This document shows, in pieces, positions 27,473-38,798 of a stretch of DNA of 64,000 nt (position 1 is the first letter of the stretch; the number at the start of each line of letters is the position of its first letter). The stretch is taken from the NCBI GenBank assembly GCA_025093555.1, contig JAIWNF010000018.1, positions 434,001-498,000 of the forward strand, read 5' to 3'. A program made the position numbers and the translations under genes. This DNA comes from Circinella umbellata (Eukaryota; Mucoromycota; Mucoromycetes; Mucorales; Lichtheimiaceae). Under the pieces are notes generated by a model. The model saw only the letters and a program-made list of their open reading frames with translations, was not told the DNA's origin and ran no database searches.

Positions 27473-30400
27473 TATGATGTAGATGTATTATTTTAGAAAA
27501 AAAAAAAGTGTAGATAAAGCGAAAGAGCCAAGATAGGTTTCCAACTTTTGGTGTAGCTGGTCTTTTTGTTCTTTTTACCTTTATGTAATAGAAAATCAAA
27601 GTAGCACGGGTCAGACGAAGGAAAAAGAAGCGGTGTTTATTTCTTCCTTTTCTCCCTATGAGTAAAGACGGGAATCAGTGGGAAAAAATTTGACAATTAT
27701 CACATGTGCCGAACTTAGCCGACTCTTACCAGTGTTTCCCCCCCGCAAAATAAAAGTACACACACCAAAACTTTCATTTTATACTTCTCACACAATCAAA
27801 CTAGTCAAATTTTAATGGATTTATGATTGGAAAAATTAGCAAACCAAAAAAAAAAAAACAATTATATTATAATTATTTTATTTTCTTGGTAGTATTATTA
27901 TCATGACAGACATATTTACTAGAAACCCCCTGATCTTGGCGAATAATGCGTCGTTCTGCTGGTAAGAGTTGGGAAAATAACGGGTGAATTCGTGCTAATT
28001 TATTGCCCGAACAGCAAATGTGTACATGTCAGCCCGATAAAACTCGGCTGGAAAAAAAAAGTCTGTGGTAAAAAGAGTCATTGGGATTGTTTTTGTCGAT
28101 CTTATTATTGAGGAGGAGAATAGGAAAGCATAATAAAAATAATGAACGATCCTTTATTTTATTATGCAAATTATTTATAACGGCAACGGAAAAATAAGAA
28201 AAGACATCTTTTGTAAATATTACAAACGGGAAGATAATAAAAATTGAAGCCGCACTATACATTACGATTTGTGCGAAATTGTCAAGTTTTGGACCACATA
28301 TGACTGCCATTTGTGGGCGTGTTTAATACGGCCGACATTCCGATCGCTCCGTAAAATTTTCCAGGGGCAGAACCGGAGGAGCCTAAGTCTATGTAATACA
28401 ATAAAAGCAATTTGCCTATTCAGTAATCTATCATTGTTTGCATTAATATGTAGACCAACTGTTTAACTAATGATATGTAAAGAAAAAACTAAATATACAT
28501 TATTACCATCCAACTCAATATATTTTTTTATGAATACCATACCCCAAATACTTTAGTTAGTTTTCATCTATTAATAATGGAATCGATCTTATTAATTGAT
28601 CCGAAAGAGACCCTTTCTGTGTTTCGGATATCGATCTAGATCGGCAAATAAACAATTTTTGCTTAAATAAGAATATATAAAAAAAAAAGCCAGAAAAAGA
28701 GCTGCTCATCTCTTACAATACGATCTATCTTCTTATATAAGAGTGAATAAACTTTTAGCTCACTCACAATCAAAATTAAGGGGAAATTAAAGCTTATTCT
28801 TGTAACCAATCCAAGTGCTATAGCAATATTATAAGCAATAATATTATTGCTATTTCTAAACTTGATCCGTTTTTAAATGACTTTAAAAAACATCTAACAA
28901 AAGAGAGGTTGGAAATTAATTTGCTTTTGTTTAGTCCCTTTAATCTTGAATGTATAATGTAGTATATAGATATTTGATGGGGACAAAAAAAAAGGGCATA
29001 TATATATTTAAGAAATAACGGTAAGACCGCTCTTTTTATTAGTGTGAGAAAGAACTTAATCTATTACAAGTAACATAAGGAACAAAAAAATATATGCTTG
29101 CAATTTGGAAAGAAAGAGGGGTAGTGGTAATAATAAAAATATTACTTTGAAAAGTTATTCAAATAGAAAGATAAATTAATTCATCAACTGACATACGTAT
29201 TATTATCAGTTTAATTATCAAAGCAGTCGTCGATCTTTTATTATCCAAGAACTGGGATTCAACAAAATTATGTTATGAAATTAAGCTATCATGCTAATTA
29301 TAAAAGATCTCTCTTTTCAAGTTACTATTGTGGCGTTTTTCCCCGGATTTAATTTCTTTTTAGACAGTATGTTAGATCAACAAGTCCTAATGTAAAGTGG
29401 AAAATATTAACTAGCAAACTAATAAAGGAACAAATAGAATCGTATGTTTTTCCCCCCTTTCTCTCCTATATTTTAATATAGTAACAACGTACTCCTCAAG
29501 AAAGAGCGATTAAACAGTCAAGGATCGAATCCATTTGATAATCGAGATTATTATTACTATTAGCATTCTTCCACTTAGTATAAGCACAACTAATAGTAGT
29601 TTCTTGCCTTATTGATACTTCTACTATTGTAAAGTAATCTGAAAAAGAAAACTATTTTTTTTATAATATTTTGACTAATGTCACGCTAACTACTAGTACC
29701 AACAATTAGTATATCATTCTTAATCAAGATCGAACAGATATCACGTATATAGTAATGACTGGTACAAGCAATATAGTTTTTTTAAAGTTTTTTTTTTTTC
29801 TATAATCTTAAACTTTCACCTCCTATTATTTGCTTCTGCTATTTATTAAATAATTAAGTGAATTCGTTGAGAAGTACTAGATGTTTATAGGCAATAAATA
29901 TTATTTACTCCTAGCACGTTCACATTGAGTTACAACCCGCATATATCACCATGATAAAATGTTCATTAGGATATATTACTTTGAGTTTAAGGGTTCACAG
30001 GGGCTTTTACTTTTAAGAGAAGCTAAGTTGGTACAACGATCAATACACACCATCCTGTTATAAGTAAATACAGTATTTCTTTGAGATAAAAATACTATTA
30101 TGCATCTCTCGGATTTGACGCTAATATGGTAAGGTCGTACGACCCAGACGATCAAATAGATATGCACGATTTATCAAATTCCTAATTTGCGGGCCTATTG
30201 TCAACAGTTTTTCTTTATTATTATATCTAATAATAATATATTATATACATAAATGAAGCTTATCAAATGTACTGTCTTGGAAACGCATAGATTACAATGT
30301 AACTAACTTATACAAAAATACACACAGACCTTTATAAAAGAGAATAACATAACTAAAAATAGATACGTATAGTAATATATAGATATTATAGAAACATGCG

Positions 30401-31925
30401 CCTACACAACACTCTATTGAAATAATCTCCTAATAATAATGAAATCGTAGGGTTAAATATAATACAAAAGAGTAAACAGAGATGCCCATTTTGAATCAAT
30501 GGTTGTACGTAAAGAGTAACTTTACTGTAGAACGGTTAATTGCTTCTTAAACAGCTGTTATAAATCTTTTAATGCAAAATGGCTCAGATAGATAAATACA
30601 TTTATACTTTTAGAGCAAACTATCCAGTGAAATACTTTTAATGAATAATATGATAAAGCCTTTTTTTTTATTTTACTCAAAAGCTTACTGTCACACCAGC
30701 TATATGCTACAAATAAGACGCCGCTCTCATGAGTTAACAGATATATACTACTACGGAGGTTCCACCTGTATAGAAATTCGAGTAACAGTAGGACCCACGA
30801 CTTTTTCCCAGACTGTTACAACATAAAATAAAAGCTCTTGTCAACAAAACTTTTAGGTTGCTTTTCATCATTGAATGTTTAAATGTTTGTTTTTCGTTTT
30901 CTTCTTTCCTTTACTTTTTTTTTCTCTCTATCATTAAAAGATTGTATTTTGATGTTAAGGTCTAAAGTAATATGCATTCGTATCCCAATAACTACATAAT
31001 AATGATTAATAAAAATATACCTAAAACAAAAACTCAGCAATCAAAACATGAGCGCCGCCTGTTTTTTTTATGAATGTCGTTGTTGGGGATGGATTAGGGT
31101 AGAGGTGTAAGGGGTTCATATGCCTGTTTTTCGTGTATTTTCAAGTAATCAAGCACTTATTATTATCATTAAAGGATACCTTCGGTAATTCACATTGTTG
31201 GTAAGGTACCTTTTTTTTACTTATATATAGATAATATACATACATAAACGCAGTTTTAAAAATACAATATCGATAATATAATGTCTTAATAATGGAAACA
31301 CTTGCTTTTCTTTTCTTTAGTCTCAAAACTCGACAGCGTTTATTATACTTGAAGAGTGAATTAAAAACATGCACTGGAATGAATTCGCATATACTCTTTT
31401 TATTGGTGGCCACAAGAGGCCGGTTAGATGAATTTATTTGCCCTGCATATATTTTTGCTCTTCTTTTCTTTGGTAATAAACATGTGCACGGATTTATATA
31501 CATTTTGCTATATCTGGAGAAGGTTTATATTCGATATTATCAAATCGACAATAAGTGTATTTCAAACAAGGAAAAAGAGGAGAGAGCAAATTCAAAATCT
31601 AATGGCGCTTGTATATAAATATAAGTTGTAGTATTCCATGCTTTTCTTTTTCTTCTACTATTTCCCTCCTTCACAGTCTTTCTCTCCGTCTGACTCCCTT
31701 TTATTACCAGTTTGCCTTTTTTTTTGTTCACGCGTGTTCTTTGCTTAAACTTTTTCTTTCTTTCTTCTTTCCAATTTCTATTTTAAAAAATCTTTTTATC
31801 TTTTATAACTTTATTAATTTTTTTTTTCTTTTCTTCCACTTTTGTTTTTCGAGGTGGGTAATTAACTCAACCTATAGCACTTCTCTTTTTTGTAATATAA
31901 TATATATAGCAGCGAATGAACTCGT
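27473..31925. other. long intergenic region, about 4.4 kb
   Basis: Separates the divergent succinyl-CoA ligase and low-complexity protein genes. The first kilobase has two GC-richer islands (about 27900-28060 and 28260-28400) with no recognisable product on either strand. The rest is AT-rich with dispersed homopolymers. The last 250 bases are a pyrimidine-rich stretch, as expected for a fungal promoter or 5' UTR. No RNA gene recognised. Confidence 0.55.
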
Positions 31926-33654
31926 ATGACTAACAATAATCCAGTACCGACGAATTGGAGTAATAATGACAACGAACATAATAATTCAACTTATATGAAT
32001 AAACAAACACGAATAGCAGAGCAACAACAAAATCGAGAAAATAACAGCAACAATATTAATTTGGAATTTCCTTTGGTGCCCCCCGTTGGTGTCGATTCTG
32101 AAACTATCAGTACTGACATACATCATCAAGGTATACTGTCACCATTACATGTATTATCATCAGCAGCAGCATCATCATCCTTTACTAGTGCTGCCAGTAA
32201 CTATATATCAGCCGAAAATACACCAGTGTCATCTATGTTATACCCTAGTATAGCCCCTACAACACGTCAACATTATCCAAACCAACTTCCCATCTATGTA
32301 GATCCAATGAGTACTTTTCAAGTACAAGCCCCTATTCAACAGTATAATCAGCCATCATTTTTATCGCCAGTTGATCAGTCACCCTCATCGTCATCACATG
32401 AAAACGATATTCCACGCGGTTCCCCAAGAAGACGATTAAGTTATGACGAAGCATTGATACCTTGGAGAGACAGGAACAATAATACTATTGGTGGTACTAC
32501 AATGGCTGATCCATCATCACAGCGGGATCACTATCAGCGACAACCACAGCAAGCGTCATCATTAACGTTACCACCGCAGACAATAATATCTTCATCTACA
32601 ACTACCATTGACTCTAATTCACTGTCACTAATTTCTCCTTCAGTAACAACAACAAATGTAAATAGGATATTATCACCGCAAAGACGACCGCAGTCAGACA
32701 CCATCATTACACCACATGATTTTGCAACATCAATTTCTTTGACACAGCAACAAAATGTACACGAGATGGAGAATAATAATGCTAGTGGTACACCTGGTGA
32801 ATTAAATCCAGTAATAACAACAATCACAGCAACGACGCCATTAACTACTACTGGTGCGACTTCTGCTGGTGCTGCTCCTACTACTGCTGCTGCTGCTGCT
32901 GCTGTTGGTGGTGGTGGTGGTGGTGGTGGTGGTGCAGGTGATGTCACTCACGCACCAGAAGATGCTCAGTTACTTAGAGAATACGAGGACGAGCTACAAT
33001 ATTTGCGTGATCAATGGACAAGTGTATGTATTGCACTTTCTTCTTTGCGTAATATGTATCTTGCTGTTGCTGCTTCATCATCATCTCCAACAAGCTTTGT
33101 TGATCTACCAACAACAACAAAAAAATCTAGTGGTAATAAAATATAAGTTCAATAAAAAAACAACAGCTACAAGAACAACTAATAATAACATTGACAATTG
33201 TCGTACTTTAACAGATTCATCGCAATCATCATCAGCAGCAGCAGCAGCCACCAACTTGCAACAAAATCAGCAACAACACTTAATTGATTTTCCTATTCCA
33301 TCATCTGTTACTGTTACATCATTTGTTGGTACAACAGCTCCCCTAAATTCTAATAATTACACAACAAGCTCGTCTTCGTTATTATCACGTAGTACTAAGC
33401 AGATCAACAAAACCTCTGAAAAGAGCTTAAAAAAAGGAAAACGAGGAAAAGGAAGACGTAGTGACAATAGTAATGAGCAACAACAAATAGAATCACCAAG
33501 AGGTCTTCATCCAGATATTGAACATGAAATGCTTGTTGGATATGATGATGCCATGCTTCAGTTAAGACAACTACAGTTTAGAGTAGAAGCATTGGAAATG
33601 GAAATACGACGGTTAAGGGGAGAACCAGCAGTGGTCCAAGAAGAGAATATTTGA
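31926..33654 (+). CDS. low-complexity protein with C-terminal coiled coils, function unknown; frame change near 33.0-33.15 kb
   Basis: Not recognised. The first open frame (31926-33146) codes for an N/S/T/Q-rich protein with short proline motifs, an alanine run and a nine-glycine run, ending in a predicted coiled coil around LLREYEDELQYLRDQW. A second frame continues to 33654 with another S/N/Q-rich stretch, a basic patch (KKGKRGKGRR) and a second coiled coil, MLQLRQLQFRVEALEMEIRRL. The composition match and the two coiled coils suggest one gene. Joining needs an intron or a one-base shift: a GTATGT donor near 33027 with the AAG acceptor at 33147 is in phase, as is GTAATA near 33049 with TCTAG, and an A7 run near 33120 could hide an indel. 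Could be a scaffold or regulator; no domain supports a function. Confidence 0.6.
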
Positions 33655-34347
33655 TCCAATTCTTTTTCCAAACGAGTAAATTCTATATACATGCGAAGAA
33701 AGAGAGACAAGGACATAACACTAATTAATTTTGTTCATCAAGACGGGCCATGGTCGGGATTGGGTATATTTTCTTTTTATTCTATTATACATCTTCCCTT
33801 TATTTTTACTTTCTGTAATCTTTCAATTATGCGCTAATCTTTTTATTACGTATTATTATTATTATTATTATTATGAAACTTTTTTTTATTTACGACCAGA
33901 ATTAATATATTCTTTAACCTTGTATTTACACATCTTATATGCATTTTTCTATTATAATTATACCAAAACAACAATTATATTTATATATACATTTATATAT
34001 GCTGAACGTCAATATCCCCTAAAATGAATAATAAAATCTAAATTTCCCATCATTATATTTCTGTGATATTAAACCCCTATGTCGATCGTTTATCATGGTT
34101 TGCATGTGCATGCAACTAATAAATCTAGAATTACCCAAAACATTCTTTTTGCTTATTCATCAATAATAGTGAAATTAGCAGTGATAGCCATCTATAGACA
34201 AGCTGCTTTTATTTTATTGGGTATATTATAACGAGATGATAATAATATGTCAAGTGTTATGGTTGAAAAGCTACAGTTAAAACGATAACTGATGCTTTTC
34301 TTTCCCATCTTGCCCTGCAAGACAAAACGAATTTGTTCGTTGTATAG
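33655..34347. other. intergenic region between convergent genes
   Basis: About 690 AT-rich bases between two convergent 3' ends. No supported gene; the open frame at 33731-34027 is low-complexity. Confidence 0.6.
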
Positions 34348-34870
34348 CTAATCTTTTGCCATAACGCTCATAGTCGCATCAACCCACTGCATTGTCCTTT
34401 TTTCTCTATCCGACTAATGAGACATTAGTTATATCTCCATATATATTATTAGATAAGTTTATTATTTATAATATAAGAAAAAATCCACTACTTACTTTGG
34501 TTGCTGCTTTATGCTTTTCCCGTTCGCCAATAGCTTTTATCACATCTTGTTTATGTATTTGTAAATGTTCTGATATTTGCTTTCGAAATATATTTTTTAA
34601 GAATTGACTCTCTGATGATGGAAGTTTGATAGTATAAGCTGGAGATTCACAAAAAGGACATTGCCACGGATCGGTTTGTGTTTCCATGTTGAAACATTCG
34701 ATCTATAATTATGTAGTAGCAACATGAGTTCTACTTGCTTACAATGGTACATGATTAATCATGAAGATTTCATTACAATGAAAAAGTAAATAAGATGCTT
34801 TTCAAAGTTTTACCGATTTCAATACGTGTCCTTTACGTGCATCGCGTGAAAGATCTGTAGGTTTCCCCAT
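34348..34870 (-). CDS. small CxxC/HxxxH protein, 3 exons, 109 aa, function unknown
   Basis: Exons 34870-34814, 34702-34496 and 34413-34348. Each intron has consensus ends (GTAAAA/TAG and GTAAGT/TAG), all phases are zero, and a stop follows the last exon. The product starts MGKPTDLSRDARKGHVLKS, has WQCPFCESPAY near residues 32-42, then HLQIHKQD near 70, followed by a Lys/Glu-rich helix and the ending WVDATMSVMAKD. C-x2-C followed some 30 residues later by H-x3-H could form one zinc site, but the spacing is wider than in a classical C2H2 finger. Not recognised as any family. It is divergently arranged with SDH1. Consistent splice sites and amino-acid composition are the evidence that it is real. 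Confidence 0.65.
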
Positions 34871-35728
34871 TTAGAAGAAAATATAATGTCGACTCATCGA
34901 AAAATCGTTCAAACCTCCTCTTCACCAAAAAACCCCGCAGTCCAGCTTTAATTGTGTTATTGTCATAATACCTTGTGCCTAAAAAAAATCAAATTTTCCT
35001 TATTTGATGCTATATGCTATTAAGTATACTGTTGTCAATGGTCCCAAGAAAATATTTTTGACTTCATTAACTTATTGCTCCTTGAAGTGTAGTCTTTTCA
35101 CCTGTAATTATTTTTGCTTTTCGACTATATCCCCATTTTTTCTTTTACACCCTCACCATCTTCTTTCACACATGAGTAAGACCATAGTAATAAAAAGAAA
35201 AGTATACTCAAGATGATAGTGATTGTCCCCACGACATGAAATCTGAATTCTGTCCGGGAAAATATTCCTCGAAGTCCGTAAAAGAATAAATTTTGTCAAC
35301 TTTGCTTAGCGTGGGAGACAAAATCTTGATATATTCTCTTGTGATTAATGCTGCTTTAGTAATCAAATCAAAAACTCGCTCTATTTTATTACTTCAAAGA
35401 ATATAAAAAAAAAGAGTAGCTTATTATAGCAGCTTATAAATTCTTTTACAAGTAGTTTTATATGAATAGATCTTGTGTTTAAGAAGAAATAACAAGTTGC
35501 ATAAAAATAAGATTATGCCATAAAATTCCTTGTGTAACAATATATTTTTATTTGATGCAAGATTATAGAGCACTGGTATATAAACTGGATCAATTTTTTT
35601 TTCTTAAAAATAAAAGATAAAAAAAACTTTTTATAGAACATATTCCCCACTCTTTTTTCTTGAATTTTTATTGTATCTATCACAAAGAAAATACAGCATC
35701 AATATCATCGCCAATCCCTCTTGTTGCC
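34871..35728. promoter_or_regulatory. divergent promoter region of the small CxxC gene and SDH1
   Basis: About 860 bases between two divergent start codons. AT-rich, no coding sequence seen. A TATATAAA box is at 35577-35584, 145 bases before the SDH1 start, followed by a T-rich stretch. Confidence 0.5.
35577..35584 (+). promoter_or_regulatory. candidate TATA box of SDH1
   Basis: TATATAAA in the only upstream region of SDH1, with the start codon at 35729. A match to the consensus in AT-rich DNA, so only suggestive. Confidence 0.3.
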
Positions 35729-38164
35729 ATGTTACGTTTATCACATAATAAATCATTACAGATTGGAACATCTACAGTCGCCAGAAACCTGCACTCCTTC
35801 GTGAAACGTAATTCTTTGTCTTTTTTTTTCTTTCTATTTATATACGAAACTTTTTTTTGTTTGCTTTCGAAGAAAAGAAATTCATTAATAACACGCTTCA
35901 TTATTATATCAGGGAATAGTTGTCGTGCTTTTCATTCTTCCAAATCGACCAGTCAAGTTATAGCCAATGAAACACTGCGTGGAACTACAGTCTCGGTAAT
36001 AAAAATGAAGTACATAGTACTATTATTGATTATTAGCAATGAGGACAGAAAATAATATTAGAAAAACTAACTAATTGATATTAATTTGTATAGGGTCCCA
36101 TTTCTAGCAAATATCCAATTATTGACCATGTCTATGATGCTGTAGTAGTAGGTGCCGGAGGTGCTGGCATGCGGGCTGCATTTGGATTAGCAGAAGCAGG
36201 ATTTAGTACTGCTTGCATTACAAAACTTTTCCCTACAAGGTCACATACAGTTGCAGCCCAGGTTAATAAACAGAATAATAAGCTTTTACTATCGTGTTTG
36301 GGAAAAAGTGTAGATATACTTATTCTGTATGTTTTTTTTAGGGTGGAATCAATGCTGCATTGGGTAATATGACAGAAGATAACTGGAGATGGCATATGTA
36401 TGATACAGTAAAAGGATCTGACTGGCTTGGTGATCAAGATGCTATCCATTACATGTGTCGTGAAGCACCTGGAGCTGTGATAGAACTTGAAAATTATGGT
36501 ATGCCATTCTCACGAAATTCCGAAGGTAAAATTTATCAGCGTGCTTTGGGTGGCCAAAGTTTGAAATATGGCAAAGGTAAATTTTCGTATATCGACTTTT
36601 TTTTTTCGTAGAACAAATATATATACGCATACTATATATATATTGATTTTCTTATTCGCCTCTTCATTTTATAATTTTGTTTAATAAGGTGGTCAAGCTT
36701 ATCGTTGTGCAGCTGTTGCTGATCGAACAGGACATGCTTTACTTCATACACTTTATGGTGAATCATTGCGCCACAATACTAATTATTTTATCGAATATTT
36801 TGCCTTGGATCTCATTATGGAAGACGGTGAGTGTAAAGGTGTAATTGCGCTTAATATGGAAGATGGTACGTTGCACCGCTTTCGATCTCATAAGACTGTT
36901 TTGGCCACCGGTGGTTACGGTCGCTCTTATTTTTCATGCACATCCGCACATACTTGTACTGGTGATGGTAATGCTATGGCAGCACGCGCTGGAATTCCAC
37001 TTCAAGACTCTGAATTTGTTCAATTCCATCCTACGGGTATTTATGGCGCTGGCTGTTTAATTACTGAAGGATGTCGCGGTGAAGGCGGTATATTGATCAA
37101 TTCTGCTGGGGAACGATTCATGGAACGATATGCACCTACAGCCAAAGATTTGGCCTCACGTGATGTAGTATCTCGTGCCATGAGTATGGAAGTAAGAGAA
37201 GGTCGTGGTGTAGGCCCTGAAAAGGATCATGTTTATTTACAGCTTCATCATTTACCTGAAGAATTGATCCGAGAACGTTTACCTGGTATTGTTGAAACGG
37301 CCGGTATCTTCTGTGGTGTAGATGTAATTCGTGAACCTATTCCAGTTATTCCTACAGTTCATTATAATATGGGTGGTATTCCTACCAAATATACGGGCGA
37401 AGTATTGACAATCGATGAAGAAGGAAATGATCAAGTCGTTCCAGGATTATATGCTGCAGGAGAAGCTGCTTGTGTTTCCGTCCATGGTGCTAACCGTCTT
37501 GGTGCCAACTCATTACTGGATATTGTTGTTTTTGGGCGTGCTGTGGCTCATCATATAGCAGATAATCTTTCACCTGGTAAACCGCTTTCGCCATTTGCAT
37601 CGGATGCAGGTCTAAATTCAATTGAAAATATGGATAAGACACGTACCGCGACCGGATCGAATGGAACAGCCGATATTCGATTGCGTATGCAAAAAGTGAT
37701 GCAATCCGATGCAGCTGTTTTTAGAACACAGTCGTCGTTGGATGAAGGTTGTAAAAAAATTGATCAAGTGTGGGAAGATTTGCAAGACGTTGGATTGTCA
37801 GATAGAGGCATGATTTGGAATACGGACCTTACAGAGACTTTGGAATTGCAAAATGCGTTGACTTGTGCTGCTCAAACTATGTATGGCGCTGCTGCTCGTA
37901 AAGAATCGCGTGGTGCTCACGCAAGAGAAGATTACCCTGAGCGTGATGATAAGGTTTGTATAAATATATTGAATTTAATATGTTTTGTATTAAAAAAGAC
38001 TTACATATACTATACTCTTTAAATTTCAGAACTGGATGAAGCATACGTTATCATGGCAAAATCAAGAAACCGGTGAAGTAACTCTCAAATATAGAAAAGT
38101 AGTAGACTCAACATTGGATGAAAATGAATGTAAATCAGTTCTTCCTGTTGCGAGAGTTTATTGA
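35729..38164 (+). CDS. SDH1: succinate dehydrogenase flavoprotein subunit, mitochondrial, 6 exons, 654 aa
   Basis: Catalytic subunit of respiratory complex II: succinate to fumarate, passing electrons through FAD to the iron-sulphur subunit. Exons: 35729-35807, 35913-35995, 36094-36261, 36342-36576, 36689-37953, 38030-38164; phases agree. Targeting peptide is basic and S/T/N-rich, ending around FHSSKS. Then the FAD fold [17 protein letters not shown], the [17 protein letters not shown] segment with the His (about H105) that carries covalent [16 protein letters not shown], the SRDVVSRAM segment with an active-site Arg, HYNMGGIPT and [22 protein letters not shown]. Length fits yeast Sdh1 (640). 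The intron between AAQ and GGINA splits the FAD-attachment region. Confidence 0.97.
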
Positions 38165-38798
38165 AATATCAATAATAATAGTTATAATAATCATAATAAT
38201 ACATAATAATAATTACTAGAATTCTTTCTTGTTCTGTACACAAGTTATATACAAAAAACATGTATTCTTTATAGTAGCTAAATATAATTACATGAAGGAA
38301 TGATATAATTTACTGTTTGTGTAAATACAATATAAATTAAAAAGAAGATTAGGGGGGCTAATAATTACTCATTATATTAAGTAATGGAATTTTCCATCAA
38401 AACAAAGAGAGCAGTTAATGATGAGAAAAAAAATTAGGGGTCAGGATTATAAATAGATACTAAATAACATGATCAACACCATCCTACTTCAGACTATTCA
38501 ATAACTTGATTTTTAAAGCTATATAGGCTAACCTGGAATAACAGTAGTAAGGAAAAGTATTCTTGTAAATGTTGTCAAGTACTATTATATTTACTATTAT
38601 TGATGTCTTGTTATGACATAATTAAAGTATTACCCAGCTTACGGAAACAAACAAGCCGAAAGCCGAAACTCGGTTAATGATTGTACACAATGAAGTCGGT
38701 TATTTTGTTGTTTAGTAGGTCCCACAAAATATTTGAGTTTTTCTCCCTTCTCTTTCTCTTTTCTGTTAAACCGATTAAAAAAAACTTCCCTCTCCTCA
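38165..38798. other. intergenic region
   Basis: About 630 AT-rich bases between two genes on the plus strand: the SDH1 3' region, then a T/C-rich stretch ahead of the YPP1 start codon. Nothing else supported. Confidence 0.6.

Noticed and set aside
32534..32947. Minus-strand open frame with proline and alanine runs
   Set aside because: Antisense shadow of the glycine/alanine-repeat codons in the plus-strand low-complexity gene.
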